This document shows, in pieces, positions 53,263-62,964 of a stretch of DNA of 64,000 nt. How positions within the stretch are numbered: the first letter of the stretch is position 1; every line of letters begins with the position of its first letter. The position numbers and the translations under genes were made by a program. Origin of the DNA: Parasulfuritortus sp037439465 (GTDB lineage Bacteria; Pseudomonadota; Gammaproteobacteria; Burkholderiales; Thiobacillaceae); assembly GCA_037439465.1 (NCBI GenBank), contig JBBIVX010000013.1, forward strand, positions 1 to 64,000, given 5' to 3'. The notes below the pieces were generated by a model. It saw only the letters and a list, made by a program, of their open reading frames with translations. It was not told the origin of the DNA and did not search any database.

Positions 53263-53476
53263 ATTACTCTTCATCGTTGCCGCCGTGGCCGTCCTCGTGT
53301 TCTGGCTCAAGAGCCAGGGCCGCAAGCGCGGCGACCTCAATGCCAAGCCGAAACGGGATGTGGAAGACATGGTTCGCTGCCAGGTATGCGGTATCAACCT
53401 GCCGCGCTCGGAGGCCATACTGAGTCATGGGCGTATCTATTGCTGCGACGAGCATAGACAGCGGGATAAGTCCTGA
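53255..53476 (+). CDS. PP0621-family small membrane/zinc-ribbon protein
   Basis: The 73-residue protein has one N-terminal membrane helix and a small metal-site motif: Cys42-x2-Cys45 and Cys63-Cys64-x2-His67. This is the plan of the PP0621 family of unknown role. The TTG start lies in the preceding gene. PilS follows after a 95-bp spacer. Confidence 0.78.
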   Translation: MAKLLFIVAAVAVLVFWLKSQGRKRGDLNAKPKRDVEDMVRCQVCGINLPRSEAILSHGRIYCCDEHRQRDKS

Positions 53477-53571
53477 CGCGCATGGCAGCCCCCCGGATCA
53501 CGAACGTCGTCCTGCCATGCGCCGTGCCCCCTCTCCCTTAGCTTTATACCGCGCGAGGAGGGCGGAACAAC

Positions 53572-55176
53572 GTGTCGCTACGCGGCTTTCACGCTAACCG
53601 TTCAGCCACCGTGGATCGCGTTGATTTCTATCCCGACAGTTTCTGGCGTTCGCTCAAGCAACTCAACGCCTTCCGTTTTTTTCTCGCTGTCTATTTCATC
53701 ATCACGGCCCTGTTCGCGGAACGTCTGCCTCAGCTCGGTCAAAGCCATGGCGGCCTGACCCTGGCGGCTGGTCTGGTCTACGCCACCCTCGCCCTTTGGT
53801 TCCGTCACGGCTTGCAAGCACGCTCCCCGGCCTTTGCGGCGCAATTATTGCGGCAATTGCTGACAGATATCCTGGCTATCTCCTTTCTCATGCATTACGG
53901 CGGTGGTAACGAGACCGGCCTTGGTCTGTTGCTAACCGTGCCCATGGCCGCCTCCGGCCTGCATCCGCAAACCCGCGCCACGCTCGGGCTGGCGGCCATG
54001 GCCAGCATTGCCGTATTGCTGGAGCAGGTGTTTTACGCTTATGGCAGCGGTTTTAACGATGGCTATCTGCGCGCCGCCATGCTCGCCGTGGGGTTTTTTA
54101 CCATCGCTGCCATCTCCCATGTGCTGGCCAAGGGGGCACTGAGCGCGGCCCGGATAGCCGGCGAGAAAACCAGGGAGGCGGAGGACCTCGAGCGGATCAG
54201 CGGCAAGGTCATCCAGGATCTGCCCTACGGTGTTCTGGTGTTGGACCGCGAGGGCCGGGTGCTGTTGTTCAATGCCCAGGCAGAAGCCCTGATCGGCGCT
54301 CCGGTGAGGGTCCAGGCCGGCATAGGCGAATGTCTGCCGGAGTTGGCCGGGCCCTGGCGCGACTGGTTGGGCGGTGCTGGCTCCACCCCTTACCTTTTCG
54401 AGACTGCGGAGAAGCGGCGCCTGCGCGCCCGCTTGCTGGAACTTGGCCCAGGGCGCAGCGAAGGGGCAATGGTGGTGGTCGAGGACATGAGCGAACTGGA
54501 GCAGGAGGCCACGCATATGAAACTGGCCGCCCTCGGGCGGTTGACCGCCAACCTGGCGCACGAGATCCGCAACCCGCTGTCGGCGATCAACCATGCCGCC
54601 CAGCTCCTCCAGGAAGACAGCCGGGACGACCCTGACATGGGGCGGCTGACCCGCATCATCGAGGATAATGTCGGGCGGCTCAATTGTCTGGTGGAGGATG
54701 TGCTCTCCCTTAGCCGCCGCGATAGGCAGAACCGCGAAAACATCAAACTGGATGCCTTCCTGGCGGAATTCGTGGCGCATTTCGAACATGCCGAGTCCGT
54801 CCCCGATGGCGTCATCCGGAGCGAAGTCGGCTCCGGTCTGGAGATCGTTTTCGATCGACTGCATCTGCACCAGATACTCTGGAATCTCTGCCGCAATGCC
54901 TTCCGCCACTGTTCGCGAGGCCCCGGCAGCATCCAGCTCAGGGCGGCGGTGGTCGGCGACATGGCTCATATCGAGATATACAATGACGGCCCCAGCATCC
55001 CGGCCGAGATGCGACAGCGCCTGTTCGAGCCCTTCTATTCCACGGCCAGCCTGGGCACCGGCCTCGGGCTGCATATCGCCCTCGAACTGGCGCAGGCCAA
55101 CGACGGCCAGTTACGCTGCCTGGAACAAGCCCAGGGCGCACGCTTCAGGTTGAGCGCCCGCCTGCCGAAACCCTAA
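53572..55176 (+). CDS. pilS: PilS-type sensor histidine kinase
   Basis: The 534-residue protein has about six N-terminal membrane helices, a PAS domain (VIQDLPYGVLVLDREGRVLLFNAQAEALIG), a HisKA domain with phospho-acceptor His330 in NLAHEIRNPLSAINH and a HATPase domain (LWNLCRNAFRH; FYSTASLGTGLGLHI). It should pass phosphate to PilR, which follows after 14 bp. PilS controls pilin transcription in other bacteria; no pilin is in the window. Confidence 0.92.
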   Translation: MSLRGFHANRSATVDRVDFYPDSFWRSLKQLNAFRFFLAVYFIITALFAERLPQLGQSHGGLTLAAGLVYATLALWFRHGLQARSPAFAAQLLRQLLTDILAISFLMHYGGGNETGLGLLLTVPMAASGLHPQTRATLGLAAMASIAVLLEQVFYAYGSGFNDGYLRAAMLAVGFFTIAAISHVLAKGALSAARIAGEKTREAEDLERISGKVIQDLPYGVLVLDREGRVLLFNAQAEALIGAPVRVQAGIGECLPELAGPWRDWLGGAGSTPYLFETAEKRRLRARLLELGPGRSEGAMVVVEDMSELEQEATHMKLAALGRLTANLAHEIRNPLSAINHAAQLLQEDSRDDPDMGRLTRIIEDNVGRLNCLVEDVLSLSRRDRQNRENIKLDAFLAEFVAHFEHAESVPDGVIRSEVGSGLEIVFDRLHLHQILWNLCRNAFRHCSRGPGSIQLRAAVVGDMAHIEIYNDGPSIPAEMRQRLFEPFYSTASLGTGLGLHIALELAQANDGQLRCLEQAQGARFRLSARLPKP

Positions 55177-55190
55177 ACTAGCCTGCCGAC

Positions 55191-56519
55191 ATGGAAATAC
55201 CCACCGTACTCATCATCGACGACGAGCCCGATCTGCTCGATCTGGCGGATCTGACGCTGGCCCGCATGGGGCTCAATGTCGAGCGCGCCAGCGACGTCGC
55301 CTCGGCCATGCGTAAACTCCAGGCGCGGCAGTACGAGCTGTGTCTCACCGACATGCGCTTGCCGGACGGCGATGGCCTGGAAATCGTCCGCCACATCAGC
55401 GCTCACTCGCCGCTGACTCCGGTCGCCGTCATCACCGCCTTCGGCTCCGCCGACAACGCCGTGGCGGCCCTCAAGGCCGGGGCCTTCGATTACCTGTCCA
55501 AACCCGTTTCCCTGGAGCAATTGCGCACTCTGGTGAAGACAGCCCTGAAGGTGCCCCATGCCGATCAACAGGAAATGCGCAAGGTACGTCTGATCGGCGA
55601 ATCCCAGGTCATGCAGCAGATTCGCGCCAAGATCGAGAAACTGGCCCGCAACCAGGCTCCCGTCTTCGTCAGCGGCGAATCCGGGACCGGCAAGGAGGTG
55701 GCCGCCCGGCTCATCCATGAGATCGGGCCGCGTTCGGGGAAACCTTTCCTCGCCGTCAACTGCGGCGCCATCCCGGAAAACCTCATGGAAAGCGAGTTCT
55801 TTGGTTATCGCAAAGGCGCCTTCACCGGGGCGGACATGGATCGGGACGGTTTCTTCCAGGCCGCCAACGGCGGCACCCTCTTTCTCGATGAGGTGCTGGA
55901 CTTGCCCATGAGCATGCAGGTCAAACTGTTGCGCGCCATCCAGGAGCGCAGCGTGCGCCGTGTCGGCGGAACGGTCGAAGAGCCGGTCGACGTGCGCCTC
56001 ATCAGCGCTTCGCATCAGGACATGGCCGGCGCGGTCGAGGCCGGGAGGTTTCGCCACGATCTCTATTATCGGCTCAATGTCATCGACCTCAGGATGCCGG
56101 CCCTGGCGGAACGCCCTGAAGATATCCCGCTGCTGGTGGACTTCATCATCGGCCGCGTGGCGCGTGGCATGGCGCCCATGCCGCGTCTTTCCGAGGCGGC
56201 CTTGCAGGCGCTCAAGCACTATGCCTTCCGCGGCAATGTGCGTGAATTGGAGAATATCCTGGAACGGGCGCTGGCCTTGTGCGATGCCGCCATTATCGAC
56301 GTCGCCGACCTCAATCTCACCCCGGATACTCGGGGCGTCCATGGCGAGGCGATGCCGGGCGCCGACCTGCCTTTGCAGGAATATCTCGACCAGGTGGAAC
56401 GGGAAAAGATCATCGAGGCCTTGGCCGATGCCGGCGGCAACAAGACCGCCGCCGCGCGCCGGCTCGGCGTCACCTTCCGCAGCCTGCGTTATCGGGTGGA
56501 GCGGTTGGGCATCGAATAG
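55191..56519 (+). CDS. pilR: PilR-type sigma-54 response regulator
   Basis: The 442-residue NtrC-family activator has a receiver domain with Asp54, an AAA+ domain with Walker A GESGTGKE (162-169), the sigma-54 contact GAFTGA (209-214), and a C-terminal Fis-type helix-turn-helix (GGNKTAAARRLGVTFRSLRYRVERLG). It needs RpoN to act. PilS is its partner. Confidence 0.94.
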   Translation: MEIPTVLIIDDEPDLLDLADLTLARMGLNVERASDVASAMRKLQARQYELCLTDMRLPDGDGLEIVRHISAHSPLTPVAVITAFGSADNAVAALKAGAFDYLSKPVSLEQLRTLVKTALKVPHADQQEMRKVRLIGESQVMQQIRAKIEKLARNQAPVFVSGESGTGKEVAARLIHEIGPRSGKPFLAVNCGAIPENLMESEFFGYRKGAFTGADMDRDGFFQAANGGTLFLDEVLDLPMSMQVKLLRAIQERSVRRVGGTVEEPVDVRLISASHQDMAGAVEAGRFRHDLYYRLNVIDLRMPALAERPEDIPLLVDFIIGRVARGMAPMPRLSEAALQALKHYAFRGNVRELENILERALALCDAAIIDVADLNLTPDTRGVHGEAMPGADLPLQEYLDQVEREKIIEALADAGGNKTAAARRLGVTFRSLRYRVERLGIE

Positions 56520-56563
56520 TCAAAGTACCGCCGGCAGCCAGGTGACCCCCTTGCGCCGGCAGG

Positions 56564-58075
56564 TCATTCCAGGGCAAGGGCGACGGCGGCGAGCAGTTCA
56601 TCGACCGGACCCGAGAAGGGCGGGGTATGGATGCCGCCAACCTTGGCCGTCAGGGTGTGGGTCTGCCCTGACCAGTCGAAGAGGATGTGTCGGAGACTGT
56701 CACGAATCGCCCGCTCGATACGGGCGGAGACAGCGAGCGGACAGTTGGTGAGCAGGACGCCGAAATCCTGGGCGTCCATACGTGCGATGAGGTCGCTGTC
56801 GCGCACTTGCGAGCGCAACAGGGAGGCGATATGGCGCACCAGTGCATCGCCCGCTGGCTGACCGGACGCGTCGTAGACACGCTCCGCCCCCACGATCCGG
56901 ACATGGATGTAGGTCATGGGCAGGTCGCTGGCCCGCTGGTTCAGCAGCACCTTGCTCAGCCGGCTTTCCATGTAATGCAGGCCGGGCAGGGCGGTGAGTG
57001 GGTCACGGTCCCACAGGTCCGGTTGCTGACGCATCCATTCGCGTGCCTCGGTGACGTCGCGCAGCACCAACACCATGCCGCGTATCTGCTTGCCCTCGTC
57101 GCGTATCGCCTCACAACTGCCCTCGATATCCAGCTCGATGCCCTGCCGATTGATCAGCTTGGCGTGGGTGGGAAAGGCGAGAGGTGTGCCAGCTTTCATC
57201 TTGTCCAGCAGCGTTCCGAACAGCGGTTCACGGGTATGCGGATCAAATATCATGAGCGCCTGCTTGGCCTCGTCGCCCGCCAATTCATTCTGCTCGACGC
57301 CGAGCAGTTTCCGGGCGGCGGGGTTGAGGTGGCAGAAGTGTTCCTCCAGATCGAAACGGATGACGGCATCGGAGATGGCGGCCAGCGTGACCTCGGCCTT
57401 GCCCTTTTCCATACGCAGGGCGTTTTCCTGCCGGCGCGTGATGCGCGCCACCAGCACGGCCATCAACAGGCTGACCAGCAGAGCGAGGCCGCCCATACCG
57501 TAGGCGAGGCGGTGGGCTTTGTGTTCCACCGACTGGGCCTTGGCCAGGGCCAGGCGATTCTTGTCCTGTTGCAGACTGATAAGGCGGTCCCAGGTGCTCA
57601 TCATGCGTATCTGGGCGGGCGCTATCCGCTCCACCTCGGCTTCGGCTGCGGTGCGCGTGGTCAGGCCGGGCAATCGCTCGAAGTAGCTATCGCTCAATGC
57701 CTCGACTGTGGCGATGTCCTGGCGAATATCGCGCCAGATGGCGAGCTCGTCCTTGTCCAGGGGCAGGGCGAGGAAGTCGTCGCGCAACTGTATGAAGCGC
57801 GCCGCCAAGTGGTAGAAGCGCATGTAGGCCTCGTCGCGGGCAAAGGCGTCTTCCATCTCGGCGGTATTGAGCAGGGCCAGATGGCGCTCCCGTTGCAGGC
57901 CACGCATTTGTGTCGCCAGATCTTCCTTGCGGTTCTGCTGTTCCACGATGGCGGAGACCTGTTGGCCGAGGGTGCGCACTTGGCCGATGCCGGCGGCGAT
58001 CAAGGCCAGCATGATCAACAAAATGATGCCGAATCCCGCCACCACGGGCACAAGTATGGTTGATCTGTGATTCAT
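56564..58075 (-). CDS. membrane PAS protein with degenerate GGDEF-like domain
   Basis: From the ATG at 58075 the protein has 503 residues: a TM helix, a helical periplasmic region to about 195, a second TM near 205-227, a PAS domain (TLAAISDAVIRFDLEEHFCHLNPAARKLLG) and a C-terminal GGDEF-like fold starting at DPLTALPGLHYMESRL. The active site reads RMDAQDF, so the GGDEF motif is lost and no cyclic-di-GMP synthesis is expected. It may bind GTP or c-di-GMP or act as a signalling partner. An upstream in-frame ATG 18 bases earlier is possible. Confidence 0.85.
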   Translation of the reverse strand: MNHRSTILVPVVAGFGIILLIMLALIAAGIGQVRTLGQQVSAIVEQQNRKEDLATQMRGLQRERHLALLNTAEMEDAFARDEAYMRFYHLAARFIQLRDDFLALPLDKDELAIWRDIRQDIATVEALSDSYFERLPGLTTRTAAEAEVERIAPAQIRMMSTWDRLISLQQDKNRLALAKAQSVEHKAHRLAYGMGGLALLVSLLMAVLVARITRRQENALRMEKGKAEVTLAAISDAVIRFDLEEHFCHLNPAARKLLGVEQNELAGDEAKQALMIFDPHTREPLFGTLLDKMKAGTPLAFPTHAKLINRQGIELDIEGSCEAIRDEGKQIRGMVLVLRDVTEAREWMRQQPDLWDRDPLTALPGLHYMESRLSKVLLNQRASDLPMTYIHVRIVGAERVYDASGQPAGDALVRHIASLLRSQVRDSDLIARMDAQDFGVLLTNCPLAVSARIERAIRDSLRHILFDWSGQTHTLTAKVGGIHTPPFSGPVDELLAAVALALE

Positions 58076-58165
58076 GTTTTCCGTCCCCCGCATGTCGGCC
58101 GCGAGCCATGCCGCCCAAGCCTCCGCTAGATTATTGTCTGGCGGCCGTTCTGTCGAGGGCGGATG

Positions 58166-58876
58166 TCAGTCAGGGTGGGGCAGCCCGGTCAACCAGTGGC
58201 TGTAGAGTCGATCGGCGACGGCGCGCATGACGGGCAGGGCAATGGGCGTCTGCGCCAGGATGGTGGCCGTGTCCTGTACCGCCGGGCCAGGCGCGGCGGC
58301 GATTTCCGCGGCACCGGCGGCACACCACTCCCGGATCATGAGCTCGGTCATTTCCACATGGCATTGCAAGGCCAGATGGGGGCCCAGAGCGAAGGCCTGG
58401 TTGGCGCAATGCACATTGCCCAGGAGTCGGACCGCGCCGGTTGGCAGGCTGAAGGTCTCGCCGTGCCAATGAAAGGCCTGGAAGTCGCGATAATCGCCGA
58501 ACCAGGCGGTGGCCGCAGCGTTGTCCGCCACGGTCACTCCGCCCCAGCCGATCTCTTTCACGGGGTTGCGGCGGATGACGCCGCCCAGGGCTTTGGCCAT
58601 CAATTGGCCGCCCAGGCAGTGGCCGAGCACCGGGACGTCGGCCGCCACGGCCGCGCGGATCAGTGCCAGTGACTGCGCTATCCAGGGCAGGTCGTCGTTG
58701 ACGCTCATCGGCCCGCCCATGAATACCAGACCGGAATAGTCACGAAAAGAGACGGGAATGGCCTCGCCACGATCCACGCGGATCAATTGCCAGCTGAGGC
58801 CGCGCGTCGCCAGAAATTCGCCCAGGTAACCCGGGCCCTCGTGGGCGACATGGCGAAAGATGGCGATGGGTTTCAT
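58166..58876 (-). CDS. class I glutamine amidotransferase domain protein
   Basis: The 236-residue protein has the GATase fold with GHCLGGQ (catalytic Cys87) and a histidine in QCHVEMTE, with a glutamate two residues later; this is the catalytic triad. Such stand-alone GATases of the GuaA-like group act on unknown substrates (gamma-glutamyl compounds in some). Its ATG overlaps the folE2 stop (ATGA). Confidence 0.88.
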   Translation of the reverse strand: MKPIAIFRHVAHEGPGYLGEFLATRGLSWQLIRVDRGEAIPVSFRDYSGLVFMGGPMSVNDDLPWIAQSLALIRAAVAADVPVLGHCLGGQLMAKALGGVIRRNPVKEIGWGGVTVADNAAATAWFGDYRDFQAFHWHGETFSLPTGAVRLLGNVHCANQAFALGPHLALQCHVEMTELMIREWCAAGAAEIAAAPGPAVQDTATILAQTPIALPVMRAVADRLYSHWLTGLPHPD

Positions 58877-59715
58877 GGTTTGGCTTTTTTGTCGCGCTCG
58901 ATCAAGGCGTAAGCCGAGTGGTTGTGGATCGATTCGAAGTTTTCCGCCTCGACGGTGTAGGCGTCGATCCGTTCGTCCCGGTTCAGCGCCGCGGCGACGT
59001 CGCGCACCAGGTCTTCCACGAACTTGGGATTGTCATAGGCGCGTTCGGTGACGAATTTTTCGTCTGGCCGCTTGAGCAGGCCATAGAGCTCGCAGGAGGC
59101 ATTGTCCTCGGCGAAGCGGACCAGGTCTTCGATCCAGATGAAACTGTTGGTACGCACCGTCAGGGTGACGTGGGAACGCTGGTTGTGGGCGCCGTAATCG
59201 GAAATCTTCTTGGAACAGGGACAGAGGCTGGTCACCGGCACCACGATGCGCAGTGTCTGGATATAGTCGCCGTTGCTGATCTCGCCGATGAACGTGACAT
59301 CATAGTCGATCAGGCTCTCCACCCTGGACACCGGCGCTTTTTTGTTGATGAAGTAGGGAAAGTTCATTTCAACGTGGCCGGATTCCGCCTCCAGGCGCTG
59401 CACCATCTGGCGCATCATGGTCTCGAACGACTCCACGGAGAATTCGCGCTCGTAGCTGTTCAGTATCTCCACGAAGCGGGACATGTGCGTGCCCTTGAAG
59501 TGATGCGGCAGGTAGACGTACATGTTGAAACTGGCGACGGTGTGCTGCACGCCGCCGTTTTTGTCGGCCACGCGGATGGGGTGGCGGATGGCTTTGATGC
59601 CGACCTTGTCGATGGCGATCTCACGCACATCGCGGTAGCTTTGCACGTCCGCCATGGGGCTGGCGGGGCAGGGGGCCGTGCTGTCGCAGGCGTTGTCGCA
59701 GTTGTCGTTGTTCAT
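58873..59715 (-). CDS. folE2: GTP cyclohydrolase FolE2 (type IB)
   Basis: FolE2 makes dihydroneopterin triphosphate for folate, without the strict zinc need of FolE1. The 280-residue protein has the family core DKVGIKAIRHP, the catalytic region TSLCPCSKKISDYGAHNQRSHV and an acidic end. An N-terminal extension MNNDNCDNACDSTAPCP has three cysteines and could bind metal. It lies downstream of dxs on the same strand (64-bp gap). Confidence 0.94.
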   Translation of the reverse strand: MNNDNCDNACDSTAPCPASPMADVQSYRDVREIAIDKVGIKAIRHPIRVADKNGGVQHTVASFNMYVYLPHHFKGTHMSRFVEILNSYEREFSVESFETMMRQMVQRLEAESGHVEMNFPYFINKKAPVSRVESLIDYDVTFIGEISNGDYIQTLRIVVPVTSLCPCSKKISDYGAHNQRSHVTLTVRTNSFIWIEDLVRFAEDNASCELYGLLKRPDEKFVTERAYDNPKFVEDLVRDVAAALNRDERIDAYTVEAENFESIHNHSAYALIERDKKAKP

Positions 59716-59779
59716 GGCTCACAATCCTCGTACTGACATTGCCGCCAGTATAAGTTGGCGGTAATTGTTGAGTAAACTG

Positions 59780-61624
59780 CTATGGTAATAATTTTCGGAC
59801 GGCGGCTTCGATGCCGGCGGCGTCGAGGCCGCAGCGCGCCAGCAGGATGGCGGCCTCGCCCTGTTCGATAAAGCGGTCGGGCAGGCCGAGATGGCAAAGG
59901 GGTGTGCCCATCCCCATTTCTGCCAGCGCCTCCGCCACGGCGGTGCCGGCCCCTCCCATGACGGCATTTTCCTCCAGAGTGACGAGAAGCGTGTGGGACT
60001 CGGCCAGGCGACGCACCAGTGCCGTATCGAGCGGTTTGACGAAACGCATGTCGGCCACGGTCGCGTCCAGTTTTTCTGCCGCCGTGAGCGCCGCTGCGAG
60101 CAGGCTGCCGAAGACGAGCAGCGCCACTCCGTGGCCCTCGCGACGGACGAGGCCCTGACCGATGGCCAATGGCGCAAGCCCCGGTTCGATGCGGGCGCCG
60201 GGACCGTTGCCGCGCGGGTAACGCACCGCGCTCGGGCCGTCATGCAGGAAGGCCGTGGTCAGCATCCGCCGGCATTCGTTTTCGTCGGAGGGGGCGGCGA
60301 TCAACATGTTGGGCACGCAACGCAGAAAACTCAGGTCGTAGGCGCCGGCATGGGTGGGGCCGTCCGCGCCCACCAGGCCGCCCCGGTCGATGGCCAGGAG
60401 CACCGGCAGGTTCTGCAGCGCGATGTCATGGATGAGCTGATCGTAGGCGCGTTGCAGGAAGGTGGAATAGATCGCCACCACCGGTTTCCTGCCCTCGCAG
60501 GCGAGACCGGCCGCGAAGGTGAGGGCATGTTGCTCGGCGATGCCGACATCGAAATAACGGTCGGGAAAACGCCCGGCGAAATCGATCAGGCCGGATCCCT
60601 CGCCCATCGCCGGGGTGATGCCGATCAGACGCGCATCGGCTGTTGCCATGTCCACCAGCCAGTCGCTGAACACCTGGGTGTAAGTGGGGCGGCCACCCGG
60701 TTTGGTGCTGAGTCCGGCATCCGGGTCGAACTTGCCAACGCCGTGGTAGCCGCAGGGGTTTTCTTCGGCCGGGGCGTAGCCCTTGCCCTTTTGGGTGACG
60801 ATGTGCAGGAACTGCGGACCTTCGAGCTTGCGCAGATTGGTGAGCGTATCGATCAGGGCGTCGAGGTCGTGGCCATCGATGGGGCCGAGATAGTTGAACC
60901 CGAATTCCTCGAACAGGGTGCCCGGCGTCACCATGCCTTTCATGTGTTCCTCGGCCTTCTTGGCCAGTTCCAGGATCGGCGGCAGGTGCGCCAGCACCTT
61001 CTCGCCGCCCTTGCGCATGGCGTTGTAGACGCGGCCGGACAACAGGCGGGTGAGATAGGTGTTGAGGGCACCGACATTGTGCGAGATCGACATCTCGTTG
61101 TCGTTGAGGATGACCAATAGATTGGCATCCATGGCGCCGGCGTTGTTGAGGGCCTCGAAGGCCATGCCGGCGGTCATGGCGCCGTCGCCGATCACCGCTA
61201 CCGCGCGCCGGCCTTCGCCAGCCAGGCGGGCGGCCACCGCCATGCCCAGCGCGGCCGAGATGGAGGTGCTGGAATGACCGGCGACGAAGGCGTCATATTC
61301 GCTTTCTTCGCGCTTGGGAAAACCTGACAGACCGTCGGTTTGCCGCAGTGTTGACATGCGCTGACGGCGGCCGGTGAGTATCTTGTGAGCATAGGTCTGG
61401 TGGCCGACGTCCCAGACGATGCGATCATAGGGCGTGTTGAAGACGGTGTGCAGGGCGATGGTCAGTTCCACCACGCCGAGATTGGAAGCGAGATGCCCGC
61501 CGGTGCGGGAGACGGTGTCGATGATGAAGGCGCGCAACTCGTCGGCCAGTTGTTTCATCTCGGCGCGGGTAAGCGGCTTGAGATCTTCGGGAGTGCCGAT
61601 GCGGTCGAGGATGGGCGTGTTCAA
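59780..61624 (-). CDS. dxs: 1-deoxy-D-xylulose-5-phosphate synthase
   Basis: Dxs makes DXP from pyruvate and glyceraldehyde-3-phosphate with thiamine diphosphate. The 614-residue protein has the ThDP motif GDGAMTAG, TGGHLASNLG, DVGHQTYAHKI and DVGIAEQHALTFAAG. The ATG overlaps the ispA stop (ATGA), in the run xseB-ispA-dxs. Confidence 0.97.
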   Translation of the reverse strand: MNTPILDRIGTPEDLKPLTRAEMKQLADELRAFIIDTVSRTGGHLASNLGVVELTIALHTVFNTPYDRIVWDVGHQTYAHKILTGRRQRMSTLRQTDGLSGFPKREESEYDAFVAGHSSTSISAALGMAVAARLAGEGRRAVAVIGDGAMTAGMAFEALNNAGAMDANLLVILNDNEMSISHNVGALNTYLTRLLSGRVYNAMRKGGEKVLAHLPPILELAKKAEEHMKGMVTPGTLFEEFGFNYLGPIDGHDLDALIDTLTNLRKLEGPQFLHIVTQKGKGYAPAEENPCGYHGVGKFDPDAGLSTKPGGRPTYTQVFSDWLVDMATADARLIGITPAMGEGSGLIDFAGRFPDRYFDVGIAEQHALTFAAGLACEGRKPVVAIYSTFLQRAYDQLIHDIALQNLPVLLAIDRGGLVGADGPTHAGAYDLSFLRCVPNMLIAAPSDENECRRMLTTAFLHDGPSAVRYPRGNGPGARIEPGLAPLAIGQGLVRREGHGVALLVFGSLLAAALTAAEKLDATVADMRFVKPLDTALVRRLAESHTLLVTLEENAVMGGAGTAVAEALAEMGMGTPLCHLGLPDRFIEQGEAAILLARCGLDAAGIEAAVRKLLP

Positions 61625-62550
61625 AACCGCCTCTCGACGATGAAACGGGCGATCTCGGCCAGCCGCTGGCCGCTCGCCGCGAATGGCGTGAGGGCCCTGA
61701 GCGCCTCATCGGCCAGGGAGCGGGCGTAGGCGCGGGCCTCTTTCACGGTCATCAGGGTGAGGTAGGTGGCCTTGCCCTGGGCGGCGTCCTTGCCGGCGGT
61801 CTTGCCCAGCGTCGCGGTGTCGGCCTCGGCGTCGAGCACATCGTCCATGACCTGGAAGGCCAGGCCGATGCATTTGGCGTAATGCTCCAGCGCGGCCCGC
61901 TCTGCCTCGGCCAGAGTGTCGCCGCAGAGGGCGCCGAGCAGGACGGCGGCGCGGATGAGGGCGCCGGTCTTGTGGATGTGCATGAACTCAAGTTCGGCCA
62001 TGTCGAGCGGTTTGCCGGTGCTCGCCAGATCGACCGCCTGGCCGCCGCACATGCCGCGGGAACCGGCCGCCACCGCCAGGATGTGCAACATCTCCAATTG
62101 CCGGGCGGGAGGCAGCCAGGGATGCGGCCGGCTCAATATCTCGAAGGCTGCGCTTTGCAGGGCGTCGCCCACCAACAGCGCGGTCGCCTCGTCGTAATGC
62201 ACATGACAGGTGGGTTTGCCGCGCCGCAGGGCGTCGTCGTCCATGCAGGGCAGGTCGTCGTGGGTGAGCGAGTAGACGTGGATGAGCTCGACCGCGCAGG
62301 CGGCCGCCTCCACTGCCTCCAGCCGGGCCCCCGCCGCCTCGCCGGCGGCGAAGGCCAGCATGGGACGAACCCGCTTGCCGCCGCCCAGGGCGGCATAGCG
62401 CATGGCCTCGTGCAGGCGTTGCGGGGCCAATTCGGGGGCCGGCAGGCAACGGCCGAGGGCGGACTCCATGCGTGCCTGCACGTCGCGTGTCCAGGCCGCC
62501 AAGTGACCGGGGGAGGGCGTCGGCGTCTCCTGGACGCCAGCCTCACGCAT
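61621..62550 (-). CDS. ispA: polyprenyl synthetase (farnesyl/geranyl diphosphate synthase type)
   Basis: The 309-residue protein condenses IPP onto allylic diphosphates. It has GGGKRVRPML, the first aspartate-rich motif HDDLPCMDDD and the second VMDDVLDAEAD. The ATG at 62550 overlaps xseB by 8 bp; a start 12 bases earlier is possible. It lies between xseB and dxs in the usual order. Confidence 0.94.
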   Translation of the reverse strand: MREAGVQETPTPSPGHLAAWTRDVQARMESALGRCLPAPELAPQRLHEAMRYAALGGGKRVRPMLAFAAGEAAGARLEAVEAAACAVELIHVYSLTHDDLPCMDDDALRRGKPTCHVHYDEATALLVGDALQSAAFEILSRPHPWLPPARQLEMLHILAVAAGSRGMCGGQAVDLASTGKPLDMAELEFMHIHKTGALIRAAVLLGALCGDTLAEAERAALEHYAKCIGLAFQVMDDVLDAEADTATLGKTAGKDAAQGKATYLTLMTVKEARAYARSLADEALRALTPFAASGQRLAEIARFIVERRF

Positions 62551-62800
62551 CGTCGCCGGCACTGTCTTCCGCCTTGAGACTGAAATCCCGCAACAAGTCG
62601 TTTTCCAGTACCTTCACCTGTTGTTCCGCCTCGGCCAATTTCTTTTGGCAGAGGGCGGTCAAGGTCATGCCCCGTTTGTACGCGGCCAGTGCCGCCTCCA
62701 GGCTCAGGTTGCCGCCTTCCATGGCCGTCACCAGTTCTTCCAGTTCGGCGAGGGCGCTTTCGAAATCCTTGGGCAGGGCAGATTTGGCGTTTTTGCTCAT
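62543..62800 (-). CDS. xseB: exodeoxyribonuclease VII small subunit
   Basis: XseB associates with XseA in single-strand-specific DNA degradation. From the ATG at 62800 the protein has 85 residues with DFESALAELEELVTAMEGGNLSLEAALAAYKRGM, the typical coiled pattern. xseA is not in the window. Confidence 0.95.
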   Translation of the reverse strand: MSKNAKSALPKDFESALAELEELVTAMEGGNLSLEAALAAYKRGMTLTALCQKKLAEAEQQVKVLENDLLRDFSLKAEDSAGDDA

Positions 62801-62964
62801 GATGCGGCCAATAAGTGTTAGAGGCGATGATAGCCCAGGCCGGGCCACTTCGTCATGGTTGGCGGCCGCGCCGTAATGGGAAATCGCCTTGCCCGCCGCC
62901 AGGGGGTAAGGGCATAATCCGCCCTCCTTGGGGGTTTCATCATTGTTTTACGGGGGAATGGGCC

